Positions 10,806 through 20,382 of a stretch of DNA of 64,000 nucleotides are shown in pieces. This DNA is from Virgibacillus natechei (GTDB taxonomy: Bacteria > Bacillota > Bacilli > Bacillales > Amphibacillaceae). Within the stretch, counting starts at the first letter, position 1; each line of letters begins with the position of its first letter. Under the pieces are notes generated by a model. The model was not told where the DNA came from and did no database searches. It saw nothing but the letters and a program-made list of their open reading frames with translations. Both the position numbers and the translations under genes were made by a program. The DNA is taken from contig NZ_CP110224.1 in NCBI RefSeq assembly GCF_026013645.1, positions 3,286,001 through 3,350,000 on the forward strand, read 5' to 3'.

Positions 10806-12905
10806 TCAGTGAATTAGTTTCTTCTCATTTAAAAATGAATAAAATTGGTCAGTCAGGAAGTTCTTGATTTTCGCTTCGTCCCCTGACTCGAATCGTTTTA
10901 TGCTTTCTTTTCCTTGGATAACGATACTACTTAAATAACTTAAAACCTCTAGCATTTCCGGGTGTGCATCTTCAGGTGCAAGCATGAGCAACATTCGGTT
11001 CATCGTCATGTCTTCTCCGTCCATCCCTGCGACAATTAAGGACTCGTTTAGTGCATGGATCGTGAAGCTTGGCACAAAAACATGAGCAGATCGTGTGTGA
11101 TAAAGCGCCAATGACGTACCTGGGATGCCTAGACCACTTACCTGTTCCCTGTTTTGCAGCTCACGAAAAACGGTATCTCTATCCTCTATCATTTGGCTTT
11201 TTTCCAATTGCATACAGACCGAACGTAAAATGGCTGCCACATTTTGTTTGGCTGCCATTTCTTCCATGTAAAAGGCATTTAATACATCTAAAATCACCTT
11301 CGAGTAATGCTGCATTGCTTCCAACTGTAGGATAAAGTCTGTGTTTTGCTCTTCGTCCCGGTCATGTTTTGCCTCGTTTGGCTTGTAGGTAAGTTTCTTT
11401 TTTCTTATGGCTTTTTTAATACGTTCTACTTCATCTTTCGTTAGCATTGGGGACGTAACAACGTACTCCTCGTCCAACCCTTTTAACGGAATGGTCGACA
11501 CAATAATATCATAGGCCCCCGTATCTGAATCCCCCAGATCAAACAGGGATTTATTATCTACCTGTTTAACCTCTGGGAAACGCTGCATGAGCTTCGTGGC
11601 TAGAATTTTTGCCGTTCCAATTCCACTGGAACAAATCACAAGTGCGTGTAAATCAGCGTCCTTTTCCCCGTGCAACAAGACAGATGCAAAGTGAAGCACA
11701 AGATAACCGATTTCGTCTTTCGGCAATGCTACATCTGGGAAAATGTCTCTTGCGCCTTGTTCGATCAGATAAAAGAGGTCCGCGTAGTCTCTTGTGATTT
11801 CATCTATCATTGGATTCTTGATATTCATGCCTTGCTTTAAGCGATAAATCGTTGGCTTCAAATGGGTCACCAAATCATTCAATAGCGCTGTGTTATCGGT
11901 CAGATCCGTATCCAATTGTGTACTAATATACTGAATTAATGCTTTCGCTTGATAGGCAACATCCATACTGGAATCTTCTAGCATAAAATGGTGATCACTA
12001 CGCAATTTAGCACCCAACAAATGCATCGTAATATAGCCTATTTCATCTTCTGGTATTTCCATATCGAATGCCATTTCAAGATCCTGAATCAGCTTTTTTG
12101 CAATTGCATATTCATGTGTTTCTTCCATTTGCTTTAAATATACGGGGTCAAATTCAATGGTATCCCCTTTTTGCAATCGTTCTATTGCCAATGCCAGGTG
12201 AACGACGAGCCCTACATGCGCACTGTCCGCTAATTCATGTTGTAAGTGGGTCCTCGTTTGTTCTACTTTTTGCTCAATCAAGACGAGTTTCTCTGGATTG
12301 ACTAAACCAAGTAATCGATTCGAAATACTATTTAATTGCGGCTTTGATTTTTTTTGGATGTTTTCTTTTATCAGGGAGACGAATTCAAATGGATCTACAT
12401 ATTTGCTGATTAAATTACTGATTGCAGCCCGTTTATTCCGTTCCTCTCCCTCTACTTTAACGCCAAATCCTCTTTTTCGTATCAGGAAAAGGTGATGGGA
12501 CGTGAGCGGTTCTTCCAGCTCATCAAGGTCATGACTAATGGTCGCAACCGTCACGCCAAGTTCACTTGCCAGCGCGTATAATTTAATGGGCTCATTTGTC
12601 TCCAGCAATGCCGATAAAATAACGGCCTGTCGTTCATTTGGTGTGAATTCCAAAGATGGCATTTTTGTAAGAGCCATCTCCAGTTGCTGCAAGTCCTGGC
12701 TGTCCCCAATAATGCGGACGCCGACCCCAGCCTTCTTTGCTAATTCCAGGTTATAATCAAACAGTGTTTTTTCACTATTTTTCAAGTCTCGGTGAATCGT
12801 TCGGGTGCTGACTTCAAGCTCAGCACCCAGCTCTTTCACCGTTATGCCTTCCGGGTACTTGATTAAAAGCTCGATTACTTTTCGCTCACGACCAGCAATA
12901 TACAA
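10806..12905 (-). CDS. mtlR: Mannitol operon activator with PRDs and EIIB/EIIA-like domains
   Basis: Transcription activator of about 699 residues. Order of parts: N-terminal DNA-binding helix-turn-helix (VKELGAELEVSTRTIHRDLK), a second winged helix, two PTS regulation domains (about 185-400), an EIIB-like domain with Cys425 (ICSSGIGTAK) and a C-terminal EIIA-like domain with His603 (ALYHTR). PTS phosphorylation of such domains sets its activity. A GTG at 12914 touches the Shine-Dalgarno sequence. A TTG at 12905, eight bases after AAAGGG, gives an N-terminus (YIAGRERKVIELL) that aligns with known MtlR and is preferred. Unlike in Bacillus subtilis, mtlR lies inside the operon. Confidence 0.92.
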   Translation of the reverse strand: MYIAGRERKVIELLIKYPEGITVKELGAELEVSTRTIHRDLKNSEKTLFDYNLELAKKAGVGVRIIGDSQDLQQLEMALTKMPSLEFTPNERQAVILSALLETNEPIKLYALASELGVTVATISHDLDELEEPLTSHHLFLIRKRGFGVKVEGEERNKRAAISNLISKYVDPFEFVSLIKENIQKKSKPQLNSISNRLLGLVNPEKLVLIEQKVEQTRTHLQHELADSAHVGLVVHLALAIERLQKGDTIEFDPVYLKQMEETHEYAIAKKLIQDLEMAFDMEIPEDEIGYITMHLLGAKLRSDHHFMLEDSSMDVAYQAKALIQYISTQLDTDLTDNTALLNDLVTHLKPTIYRLKQGMNIKNPMIDEITRDYADLFYLIEQGARDIFPDVALPKDEIGYLVLHFASVLLHGEKDADLHALVICSSGIGTAKILATKLMQRFPEVKQVDNKSLFDLGDSDTGAYDIIVSTIPLKGLDEEYVVTSPMLTKDEVERIKKAIRKKKLTYKPNEAKHDRDEEQNTDFILQLEAMQHYSKVILDVLNAFYMEEMAAKQNVAAILRSVCMQLEKSQMIEDRDTVFRELQNREQVSGLGIPGTSLALYHTRSAHVFVPSFTIHALNESLIVAGMDGEDMTMNRMLLMLAPEDAHPEMLEVLSYLSSIVIQGKESIKRFESGDEAKIKNFLTDQFYSFLNEKKLIH

Positions 12906-12917
12906 ACGGTTCACCCT

Positions 12918-14360
12918 TTATTTCTTAAGACGTTCAACCAACTCTTCATACGCCGGACTGTTTAAGAAATTTTCCACCGAAATATGCTCAGCAGTCGGTA
13001 ATTTCGCTTTTGCACGATCCGTTAAATCTTTATGGGTAATAATGATATCCGCATCATCTGGTATGTTGTTAATCGCGGTATTGGTAACAAAAATATCAAT
13101 ATCCGCTTTTTTAAATTTATTTTTTAACAACGATGATCCCATTGCACTTGAACCCATACCCGCATCACAGGCGAAAATTACTTTTTCTACTTCATCAGCG
13201 GTCTTTTCCTCCACAGCTTCCGCGTCTTTTTCAAATTGAGCTTCTTCCGCATCTTGCGTTAAAGTGGAAGATACAGCACTTTGATTGCCCTTCATTTCTT
13301 CCATTTGCCCAGTAGCGGATGACAAATCATCATCCTCCTGCTTACTTGTTTTCAAAATAAACCCTGCTATCACAAATGAGACGGCTGCAGCAACGATGAC
13401 ACCAAGGATCGTGCCAAGATAATTACCTTGTGGCGTCAGAGCTAGTAAAGCAAAAATACTTCCAGGTGATGCTGGAGCTACTAATCCTGCGTCAAATAGC
13501 ACGAATGTGAACACCCCACTTACACCACCACCGATTGCAGCTAAAATTAATGTTGGCTTCATTAAAATGTATGGGAAATAGATCTCGTGAATCCCACCAA
13601 AGAATTGAATAATTGAAGCACCAGATGCGGAGCTTTTCGACATCCCTGTACCAAAAACAGCAAAGGCAAGGAGAATACCAAAACCTGGACCAGGATTTGC
13701 TTCTAATAGGAACAAAATTGATTTCCCTACCTCAGAAGCTTGCTCAGCCCCGATCGGACTTAATATCCCGTGGTTAATTGCATTATTTAAAAATAAGATC
13801 TTCGCCGGTTCAATAATGATATTTGCAAGTGGCAATAATCCAGCAGCAACAATCACTTCAACCCCAGCAGCTAGCAGATTATTAAGTGCCTCTACAAGCG
13901 GGCTAACGCCAAACAAAGAAAAACATGCTAAAATCGCACCAAGAATACCAGCCGAGAAATTATTGTAAAGCATTTCAAATCCGGATTTAACTTTATCCTG
14001 GAACCGCTCGTCGATCTTCTTCATTAAGTAACCAGCCAACGGACCCATAATCATAGCCCCTAAAAACATCGGTATATCCGCACCGACAATAACACCCATC
14101 GTAGCCGTGGCACCAACCACTCCACCACGTAGGTCGTGGACCATCCGACCGCCAGTAAAACCAATTAATAGTGGCAGCAGGAAATAAAGCATCGGATCAA
14201 CTAATTCCGCCAAACTCTCATTCGGCCACCAGCCATCAGGTATAAATAAAGCTGTAATAATACCCCAAGCAATAAATGCCCCGATATTCGGCATAATCAT
14301 TCCACTTAAGTAACTACCAAAACGCTGTACCTTCGCTCGAAAACCTTTCTTCTCTGACAT
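12918..14360 (-). CDS. mtlA: Mannitol-specific PTS enzyme IICB
   Basis: Membrane transporter of 480 residues that imports and phosphorylates mannitol. The N-terminal EIIC domain (about 1-335) has the family stretches GIITALFIPDGWWPN and FGGIHEIYFPYILMKP. An acidic linker leads to an EIIB domain with phospho-Cys398 (FACDAGMGSSAMGSS). The ATG at 14360 is chosen because AGAGGTG lies 8 bases upstream; an ATG six codons earlier overlaps that site. The EIIA domain is separate (mtlF). First gene of the mtl operon. Confidence 0.95.
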   Translation of the reverse strand: MSEKKGFRAKVQRFGSYLSGMIMPNIGAFIAWGIITALFIPDGWWPNESLAELVDPMLYFLLPLLIGFTGGRMVHDLRGGVVGATATMGVIVGADIPMFLGAMIMGPLAGYLMKKIDERFQDKVKSGFEMLYNNFSAGILGAILACFSLFGVSPLVEALNNLLAAGVEVIVAAGLLPLANIIIEPAKILFLNNAINHGILSPIGAEQASEVGKSILFLLEANPGPGFGILLAFAVFGTGMSKSSASGASIIQFFGGIHEIYFPYILMKPTLILAAIGGGVSGVFTFVLFDAGLVAPASPGSIFALLALTPQGNYLGTILGVIVAAAVSFVIAGFILKTSKQEDDDLSSATGQMEEMKGNQSAVSSTLTQDAEEAQFEKDAEAVEEKTADEVEKVIFACDAGMGSSAMGSSLLKNKFKKADIDIFVTNTAINNIPDDADIIITHKDLTDRAKAKLPTAEHISVENFLNSPAYEELVERLKK

Positions 14361-14423
14361 GATAAAACACCTCTTCATTCTATTTGAAATTCATTATAGT
14401 GCGTGTTCATTTCTACTACCTCT

Positions 14424-14452
14424 AGTATATACGCTGACATTTGACTCCTCAA
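14424..14452 (-). promoter_or_regulatory. mtl operon promoter
   Basis: On the minus strand TTGAGG (14447-14452) and TATACT (14424-14429) with an exact 17-base spacer, about 65 bases before mtlA. A second possible -10, TATAAT, lies nearer the gene (about 14395) without a good -35. Confidence 0.55.
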
Positions 14453-14509
14453 TTACTTAAAAACACTCATTTGTCGCGAGGGATGTTGACATTATTTAAT
14501 AAGTGCGTT

Positions 14510-14800
14510 TGGAGGTGCTGGTGCTCGAGCGATGGGGGCTCTTACTCGAGCGGGAGGCTCGTCCTCGGTATGCCGGCGCTCGACATTGGGGTGCTGGTGC
14601 TCGAGCGAGCGGGAAAGTGCTCACTCGAGCGGTGGGAGCTCTTACTTGAGCGGCAGCTTGTCTCACTCGAGCAGTGGGAGCTCTTACTCGAGCGGTAGCT
14701 TGTCTCACTCGAGCAGTGGGAGCTCTTACTCGAGCGGTAGCTTATCTCACTCGAGCGGAAGCTATGCCAGCGCTCGACCCTGGGGTACTGGTGCTCGATC
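14510..14800 (+). repeat. GC-rich CTCGAG repeat island, copy 1
   Basis: About 290 bases between the mtl promoter and the next gene, with nine CTCGAG hexamers at irregular short spacing, embedded in units such as GTGGGAGCTCTTACTCGAGC. Base composition is far richer in GC than the surroundings. All three frames give low-complexity Ser/Arg/Leu/Glu peptides without a ribosome binding site, so it is taken as non-coding. It is homologous to the opposite-strand island at 27985-28510. Confidence 0.85.
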
Positions 14801-14906
14801 CCAGGCACTTTATCTTTTAAATGTAAAACGATTCACCTGTAATATTTCCCTACTTTTAGCAATATGATTCAGTATAACGGCATAACGCTTTTTCGGGAGG
14901 GATAGG
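14801..14906. other. Leader of the 14907 gene
   Basis: AT-rich stretch after the repeat island containing the ribosome binding site GGGAGGGATAGG. No clear promoter hexamers are recognised. Confidence 0.4.
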
Positions 14907-15284
14907 ATGATCACTGGCGACATGCTTGCTCGATATTATGAACTTAATAAAAAGAAAAAAGAAATCGATACGGAGATGAAACAACTAAAGGAGACGTTTC
15001 ATACGTATTTCGATGACCAAGTGGGAGCTAACACAAAAGGAGTAATCACTGATGGAGGATTCAAACTGCAAAGGCAAATACGCAAATCAGAAAAGTATAA
15101 GGAAGAAATAACCGTCAACCGCTTAGAGGAATTGAAGATGAATGATCTGGTACAAGTCGTGAAAAAGCCAGATAGTGAAAAGATCAAGGCAGCAATTGAT
15201 CTGGGTTTACTAGCCAATGAGGACCTGGAAGACTGCAGATTAACCACCTTCTCTGCAGCCATTTCTGTTAAAGAGGAAAGCTAA
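14907..15284 (+). CDS. Small conserved-type hypothetical protein
   Basis: A 125-residue hydrophilic protein not recognised with confidence. The first 30 residues are charged and helical (LARYYELNKKKKEIDTEMKQ), probably a short coiled coil. The middle is lysine/arginine-rich (KLQRQIRKSEKYKEE) and the C-terminal part has alternating charged and aliphatic residues. There is no signal peptide or membrane segment. The ATG has a strong GGGAGG site upstream, and a terminator hairpin follows 12 bases after the stop, so it looks like a real single-gene unit. The build resembles small phage-type proteins, but no function is assigned. Confidence 0.7.
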   Translation: MITGDMLARYYELNKKKKEIDTEMKQLKETFHTYFDDQVGANTKGVITDGGFKLQRQIRKSEKYKEEITVNRLEELKMNDLVQVVKKPDSEKIKAAIDLGLLANEDLEDCRLTTFSAAISVKEES

Positions 15285-15295
15285 GATGTGGATAT

Positions 15296-15352
15296 GATGC
15301 CTGTCCCTCGCTACGCTAATGCGGTAGAGCGATGAGGGACAGGCATCTTTTT
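15296..15352 (+). terminator. Palindromic terminator of the CCTGTCCCTCGCT family
   Basis: GATGCCTGTCCCTCGCT pairs with AGCGATGAGGGACAGGCATC and is followed by TTTTT. The same arms recur at 17609-17666 and in altered form at 17518-17572 and 20325-20372, so it is both a terminator and a dispersed repeat. Confidence 0.8.
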
Positions 15353-15374
15353 CGCGAATCTGGAGACAGAACAC

Positions 15375-15415
15375 ATTCGACACAAATTGACATAATTCGG
15401 GAAGTGACAGGCACC
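15375..15415 (+). repeat. Dispersed ATTCGACA...GTGACAGGCAC repeat, long form, copy A
   Basis: Begins ATTCGACACAAATTGACATA and ends GGGAAGTGACAGGCACC. It matches the long-form copies at 17679 and 18973 almost base for base. Confidence 0.85.
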
Positions 15416-15475
15416 TCCCCGCAACAGGCACCTCCCCGCACGAGGCACCTCCCCGCACGCGCATCTCCCTCCACA
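15407..15475 (+). repeat. Short tandem repeat AGGCACCTCCCCGCA
   Basis: Three near-identical 16-18 base units of AGGCACCTCCCCGCA plus a decayed fourth, growing out of the end of dispersed-repeat copy A. Looks like local slippage amplification of the repeat tail. Confidence 0.7.
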
Positions 15476-15559
15476 TGCGCAGGCACCCCCCCTCTTGAAT
15501 ACGCGACCTTTTTCCCTCATAATAAGATATAATTATTCAAATTTATGAGGTGGTTGTTT

Positions 15560-17512
15560 ATGAGTAAAACCGGTAGAAATGATCCTTGTCCATGTGGAAG
15601 CGGGAAAAAGTATAAGAAATGTTGTGGGGCTTCGAATGTGGTTGAAATGGGTATGGGACGATATAACACTGAATTGGAGCGCCTTCGCAACACCCTCATC
15701 GCTTTTGCCATATATGAGCATGAATTTGATCTGGAGAAAATCATCGATAAATATCCACAACCAGCACTGCTTCATGACGATGAGTTGATGGATACGTATA
15801 TGACAGGACTAACTCCTTGGATGATCGTGAACGCACCTATTTTTGCTAATGATCAAACGATATATGACGTGTTTAATAAGAAAGAGCAATCAAAAATCAA
15901 GCATACTAGAATAAAGAACACGTTTGAAGAATGGGGTAACAGCAAGCCATCTATTTACGAGATTTTATCAACCGATCAGCAAGCAAACAAAAAAGCAACA
16001 CTACAAGATGTATTAACAAATGAAACATATGACATTGCATTAGATGAAGAGAATGATTTCGAGGAAGTCAATCTGGTCACTGGGATACTAGTTCCCTATA
16101 TCGATCATCACCAGTTCCTTTTTCCAATGATTGAACTGCCCAGCGATAGTAAAGAAAAAGTCATCGATTTGGCTAAAAATTATATGGATGGGGCTGGAGA
16201 CGCGGGCCTTGCAGTAGACTTCCCTGACTTTTTAGGCGAAGCACTAGCGATCCAAGCAAATACAATAGAACTGGAATGGGACAACCCCACTCACGAATTG
16301 GTCGCCAATCATTTTGAAAACCATATGCGTGCCAAAGGATTCGACGATAAAATGATCTCGGCAGGCGTTCTTCTCTGGAATATTTATTGTGAAAAAGCAA
16401 ATCCATCTTTTAGAAAACTTGGACCTTCCGCAGCGGCCATTGACTACCTCATCCACCATACGCTGGTCCCAGATACAATTGTCACGCAAAGCCAGCTAGC
16501 AAAAGAATATGAGACATCAGCCGGTTCCATATCAAAAATGGTAAAAAGAATAGAAAAAGAGCTAGATGAGGAGATGGAACATCTTTTTCATGAAATGATC
16601 GAGGAAGGAATTCTTGACGAGGAAGCAGTGGATTCCTTTGATGAAGACATACTTAGCAATAATAACATGAATATGGAAAAAACCATGCGTGACCTTCAAA
16701 ATGCCCTGGAAGGACAAAATTTCGATTCAGAAGAGGAAGTACAGCCATTTATGGATGAGCTAATGAAAAACCAGGAATTGCCGTCCCCCGTTTCCTCCTC
16801 TCCACGCGACCTGGCACAGGACAAGCTATATGAGGCGCAAGTGGAAAAGGGAGCTAAACGAAGAAAGCTGATTAAAGAAGCATTAGACATTTATCCAAAC
16901 AGCCCGGATGCCTACTTACTGATGGCAGCAGATACCAGTTCGATGAATGAGCAGCATAGCCTTTTCCACCAAGCGCTCCTTGCTGGAGAAAAAGATTTGG
17001 GTAAAGACTTTTTCAAAGAAAACAAAGGCCATTTCTGGCTGATGATCGAAACGAGGCCCTACATGCGGGCAAAAGCCGATTATGCAACAGTCCAGTACAA
17101 CCTAGGTGATAAAGAATCGGCGATGGAGCATTACGAGGAATTACTGGAATTGAATCCAAATGATAACCAGGGAATCCGTTACCAATTATTACGCATTTAC
17201 TTGGAAGAAGAAAAATATGTACCAGCCAAACATTTAATCAAGCAATATGAAAAAGAGCAATCAGCAAATTTCCTTTTTAATGAGGCGTTATTACACTATC
17301 GTACAAACGGGATCACTCCCAAAACAAAAGCCTTACTAAAAAAAGCAACGGAGCAAAACCCGTATGTAAAAGACTATTTGCTTGATAAAAAGCCAATTCC
17401 AAGACACAGCCAGGACTTTATGGGAATTGGCGACGAAAGTGAAGCGATTGTGTATGCACAAGAACATATACATCTGTGGAAGGAAGCACAAGCATTGTTG
17501 AAGGAATTATGA
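15560..17512 (+). CDS. SEC-C motif protein with C-terminal helical repeats
   Basis: A 650-residue cytoplasmic protein. The N-terminal SEC-C zinc motif [19 protein letters not shown] (residues 5-23; ligands Cys10, Cys12, Cys21, Cys22) is of the type found at the end of SecA. The middle is acidic and unassigned. The C-terminal third resembles tetratricopeptide-like helices ([21 protein letters not shown] and following). The ATG at 15560 follows GAGGTGG; an ATG at 15545 overlaps that site. Proteins of this kind are widespread in Bacillaceae without known function; a chaperone or ribosome-associated role is only a guess. A terminator follows the stop. Confidence 0.85.
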   Translation: MSKTGRNDPCPCGSGKKYKKCCGASNVVEMGMGRYNTELERLRNTLIAFAIYEHEFDLEKIIDKYPQPALLHDDELMDTYMTGLTPWMIVNAPIFANDQTIYDVFNKKEQSKIKHTRIKNTFEEWGNSKPSIYEILSTDQQANKKATLQDVLTNETYDIALDEENDFEEVNLVTGILVPYIDHHQFLFPMIELPSDSKEKVIDLAKNYMDGAGDAGLAVDFPDFLGEALAIQANTIELEWDNPTHELVANHFENHMRAKGFDDKMISAGVLLWNIYCEKANPSFRKLGPSAAAIDYLIHHTLVPDTIVTQSQLAKEYETSAGSISKMVKRIEKELDEEMEHLFHEMIEEGILDEEAVDSFDEDILSNNNMNMEKTMRDLQNALEGQNFDSEEEVQPFMDELMKNQELPSPVSSSPRDLAQDKLYEAQVEKGAKRRKLIKEALDIYPNSPDAYLLMAADTSSMNEQHSLFHQALLAGEKDLGKDFFKENKGHFWLMIETRPYMRAKADYATVQYNLGDKESAMEHYEELLELNPNDNQGIRYQLLRIYLEEEKYVPAKHLIKQYEKEQSANFLFNEALLHYRTNGITPKTKALLKKATEQNPYVKDYLLDKKPIPRHSQDFMGIGDESEAIVYAQEHIHLWKEAQALLKEL

Positions 17513-17517
17513 TATAG

Positions 17518-17572
17518 GGTCTGTCCTCATCACGTTAAAGCAGGAGCGTGGCGAGGGGCAGATCCTTTTTTT
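17518..17572 (+). terminator. Terminator after the SEC-C gene
   Basis: GGTCTGTCCTCATCACG can pair, with G-U pairs, with CGTGGCGAGGGGCAGATCC, followed by seven T. It is a diverged member of the dispersed palindrome family. Confidence 0.7.
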
Positions 17573-17608
17573 ATAACGGGAGAGAGGCACTCCAAACCGG
17601 GATTAAAA

Positions 17609-17666
17609 GGCGCCTGTCCCTCGCTACACTAATGCGGTAGAGCGATGAGGAACAGGCACCTTTTTT
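17609..17666. terminator. Second palindromic terminator between the SEC-C and dus genes
   Basis: GGCGCCTGTCCCTCGCTA pairs with TAGAGCGATGAGGAACAGGCACC, followed by six T on the plus strand. The arms are almost the same as at 15296-15352. Confidence 0.75.
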
Positions 17667-17678
17667 AGACCGATACAC

Positions 17679-17718
17679 ATTCGACATAAATTGACATTAC
17701 TCGGGAAGTGACAGGCAC
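17679..17718 (+). repeat. Dispersed GACAGGCAC repeat, long form, copy B
   Basis: Begins ATTCGACATAAATTGACATT and ends GGGAAGTGACAGGCAC. It overlaps the 3' end of the dus gene, whose last codons (CLSLPE plus stop) are read from the repeat's complementary strand. Confidence 0.85.
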
Positions 17719-18677
17719 TTCTTCGACTCAAAGTTATCAAGCAATGCACGCACTTCATCTGTTGACTCTGTGCTCATCAATTGATTCCTTAATTCACTCG
17801 CTCCTCTAAACCTGCGAACATATATCTTAAAAAAGCGACGAAGAGGCCTGAACGGACGAGGTTCTAATACTGAATATTTATCATGTAGATCAAGGTGCAA
17901 TCTTAAGAGATCAAGCATTTCCTTACTACTATGATCTTTGGGCTGCTTTTCAAAGGCAAATGGATTTTTAAAAATACCACGCCCTATCATAACTCCATCA
18001 ATACCGTACTCACGAACGAGCTTCAAGCCAGTCTGGCGGTCAGGGATATCCCCATTGATCGTCAAAAGTGTATCTGGTGCCACCTCATCACGAAGTTTCT
18101 TAATCTCCGGTATTAGTTCCCAGTGTGCATCTACTTTGCTCATTTCCTTTTTTGTACGCAGATGAATGGAAAGATTAACAATGTCTTGTTGCAATAGGTG
18201 TGTTAACCAGTCGCGCCATTCGTCTACATTCGTGTAACCAAGCCGTGTCTTCACACTTACGGGCAACCCTCCTGCTTTTGCTGCTTGTATTAGTTCTGCT
18301 GCAACTTCTGGACGACGGATCAGACCGCAGCCCTTCCCTTTTGTGGCCACATTAGGTACAGGACAGCCCATATTGATATCCAGACCACTAAACCCTTGTT
18401 TCGCCATACCGATACTCATTTCCCGAAAGTGTTCAGGATTATCACCCCATATATGGGCAACAATTGGTTGTTCATCCTCTGTAAAAGTCAAACGCCCACG
18501 CACGCTATGTTGCGCCTCTGGGTGACAATAACTTTCCGAGTTTGTAAACTCTGTAAAAAACACATCAGGTCTGGCTGCCGCGCTCACTACATGGCGAAAA
18601 GCAACATTCGTCACATCTTCCATAGGTGCTAGTATAAAAAATGGTCGTGGTAAATCACGCCAAAAGTTATCTTTCAT
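17697..18677 (-). CDS. dus: tRNA-dihydrouridine synthase
   Basis: FMN-dependent enzyme of about 326 residues that reduces uridine to dihydrouridine in tRNA. TIM-barrel motifs: LAPMEDVT near the start, [20 protein letters not shown] around the active site, VSVKTRLGY, and INGDIP and [12 protein letters not shown] for FMN phosphate binding. Homologues begin [14 protein letters not shown], so the ATG at 18677 is preferred; a frame-extending ATG at 18713 (12 residues longer) has an AAGG six bases upstream and cannot be excluded. The last six residues derive from dispersed repeat copy B, so the C-terminus may differ from that of relatives. Confidence 0.9.
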   Translation of the reverse strand: MKDNFWRDLPRPFFILAPMEDVTNVAFRHVVSAAARPDVFFTEFTNSESYCHPEAQHSVRGRLTFTEDEQPIVAHIWGDNPEHFREMSIGMAKQGFSGLDINMGCPVPNVATKGKGCGLIRRPEVAAELIQAAKAGGLPVSVKTRLGYTNVDEWRDWLTHLLQQDIVNLSIHLRTKKEMSKVDAHWELIPEIKKLRDEVAPDTLLTINGDIPDRQTGLKLVREYGIDGVMIGRGIFKNPFAFEKQPKDHSSKEMLDLLRLHLDLHDKYSVLEPRPFRPLRRFFKIYVRRFRGASELRNQLMSTESTDEVRALLDNFESKKCLSLPE

Positions 18678-18850
18678 ATTCAACTTCAAAATCCTTTCAT
18701 TATGGGATAACATGTCAAACCTTATCCCAAAATTAAAAGCAAGAATATCTTTGCCTCTTTTATACTTATACCATGCTTAAGCACTTTTTATCAAATCGAA
18801 TCGGGTTTTGTATGTTCCGTATTTTATCAGTTGAAAAATGTTTTTTCGCC

Positions 18851-18923
18851 AGGGACAGGGGGACAGGAGCACTGTCCCCCCATTCATCTGATTCTGGGAC
18901 AATAAACCTGTCCCTCTGTCCCC
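18851..18923 (+). repeat. GGGACAGG...CCTGTCCC dispersed element, copy 1
   Basis: GGGACAGGGGGACAGGAGCA, then ACTGTCCCCC, ATTCATCTGATTCTGGGACA and CCTGTCCCTCTGTCCCCC. Nearly the same element occurs at 29203-29267. Several inverted GGGACAG/CTGTCCC pairs allow hairpins. Confidence 0.8.
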
Positions 18924-18972
18924 CGAAACGGAAGAGCGATGAGGGACAGCCACTTTTTTAAGACAGATACAT

Positions 18973-19012
18973 ATTCGACATAAATTGACATAATTCGGGA
19001 AGTGACAGGCAC
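18973..19012 (+). repeat. Dispersed GACAGGCAC repeat, long form, copy C
   Basis: Begins ATTCGACATAAATTGACATA and ends GGGAAGTGACAGGCAC, six bases from the stop codon of the NRAMP-like gene. Confidence 0.85.
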
Positions 19013-19018
19013 TTTCCC

Positions 19019-20254
19019 CTATCCAATAAAGTCGCCAATCGCCGTAATTAAGCTATGCGTCCCCAGCCCCAAACAAATAATTACAATAATGCTACCGGCC
19101 ACATTTACTTTTAAAGAGTTTCTATAGTTGCCAAGCAATTTTTTATTGTTCATAATGACCATGATTAAAATGGCAATACCTGGCAGGAGAATGCCATTTA
19201 GTGCCTGGGCGAAAAGAAGTACCTCCAATGGCTCAAAATTAAGTATGAAGGAAAGGATACCAATCAGAATAACGGAGCCAAATACGGTTTTGAAACGCCA
19301 ATTTTTCATTCCATTTTCCCATTTCAGCATACTGCTTGCTACCATTGCCGCACCAAGAGCGGAGGCAGTCGTGGAAGAGAAACCAGCTGAAAAAATGCCA
19401 ATCGCTAGAAATGTTTCAGCCCAACTACCTAAAAGCGGTTCCAATTGCAAGGCTAGATCGGCAACTGTTTCTACCTCCACGCCCCGCATTAACGTGCCGG
19501 AAGTAATCAGAACAGCTGCTGTGATTAAGCCGCCCACTCCGATCGTTATAAAAATATCCCAACGCGAATCCTTTAAATGGGAGGGTTTATTCCATTTTTC
19601 CTGTACAGATGAAGAGTGAATGAATAAATTATATGGCACCACGGTCGTACCAATCAGCGCAATAATCGTGATAATCGAACCAGGAGGCATGGAAGGAGCA
19701 AATACCCCTGAAAAAATTCCTGCAAGATCCGGTTTTGCCACAATCATGGTTGTGATAAATACAATACTCATAATGATAACAAGGACAATCATTAATTTTT
19801 CAACTAATTTGTAACTGCCGCTTATGCCGAGCAGCAATACAATGATTCCTACAATGGGGCCGATGACATTTATCGACCATCCTGTCAATGTGGCGATACC
19901 AAGTGATGTTCCATTCAAATCGCCACTCATATAAGCAGCACATCCGATGAATATGGACATCAGGACAAAACCCATGACCGAGTATTTTAAAATCAGATTT
20001 TCAAATTGGTCGCGTATTGCTGCCCCCAGTCCTTTTTGTGCAATGATTCCCAGCCGAGCTACCATCATCTGCAACACCATCGTCGTAATAACGGAAAAGA
20101 CAACTGCCCATAAAAGTGCATACCCGTACGAGGCACCTGCCTGCGTTGCTGTCGTGATTGTGCCAGGTCCGATAAACGATGCTGATATAATCGCGCTTGG
20201 ACCTATTATCTTCAATTTTTCTTTAAATGACTTTTTCTGTGTTGATTGAGACAT
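19019..20254 (-). CDS. NRAMP-family transporter lacking the canonical metal-site residues
   Basis: Membrane protein of 411 residues with about 11 hydrophobic segments and the NRAMP fold signature (TQAGASYGYALLWAVVF after helix 1). The helix 1 metal motif DPGN is GPGT here (residues 29-32), and the helix 6 motif MPH is VPY (206-208, in GTTVVPYNLFIHSS). The Asp, Asn and Met that bind manganese or iron are thus all changed. Metal transport is doubtful; it may belong to the YcsG-like branch, which in Bacillus lies near 5-oxoproline genes (recalled, not verified). The ATG at 20254 has AGGTGG eight bases upstream and is preferred to a GTG at 20266. Confidence 0.8.
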   Translation of the reverse strand: MSQSTQKKSFKEKLKIIGPSAIISASFIGPGTITTATQAGASYGYALLWAVVFSVITTMVLQMMVARLGIIAQKGLGAAIRDQFENLILKYSVMGFVLMSIFIGCAAYMSGDLNGTSLGIATLTGWSINVIGPIVGIIVLLLGISGSYKLVEKLMIVLVIIMSIVFITTMIVAKPDLAGIFSGVFAPSMPPGSIITIIALIGTTVVPYNLFIHSSSVQEKWNKPSHLKDSRWDIFITIGVGGLITAAVLITSGTLMRGVEVETVADLALQLEPLLGSWAETFLAIGIFSAGFSSTTASALGAAMVASSMLKWENGMKNWRFKTVFGSVILIGILSFILNFEPLEVLLFAQALNGILLPGIAILIMVIMNNKKLLGNYRNSLKVNVAGSIIVIICLGLGTHSLITAIGDFIG

Positions 20255-20324
20255 GGCCTCCACCACCTAAATTAAATAATATAGTAGAGGATTCCCTTCT
20301 CTCTTCCTTTTAAACAAACAAGGC

Positions 20325-20372
20325 GGTCTGCCCCTCGCTACGCTAAAGTGTTAGCGTGGTGAGGAACAGACC
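20325..20372 (-). terminator. Terminator after the small lipoprotein gene (palindrome family)
   Basis: On the minus strand GGTCTGTTCCTCACCACGCTAA pairs with TTAGCGTAGCGAGGGGCAGACC, ten bases beyond the lipoprotein stop; the tail is only moderately T-rich (GCCTTGTTTGTTT). Related to the palindromes at 15296 and 17518. Confidence 0.6.
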
Positions 20373-20382
20373 CCAAAATATA

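Noticed and set aside
14532..14867. Plus- and minus-strand serine/arginine-rich open frames through the CTCGAG island
   Set aside because: Several overlapping frames stay open only because the repeat lacks stop codons; no ribosome binding site and low-complexity products.
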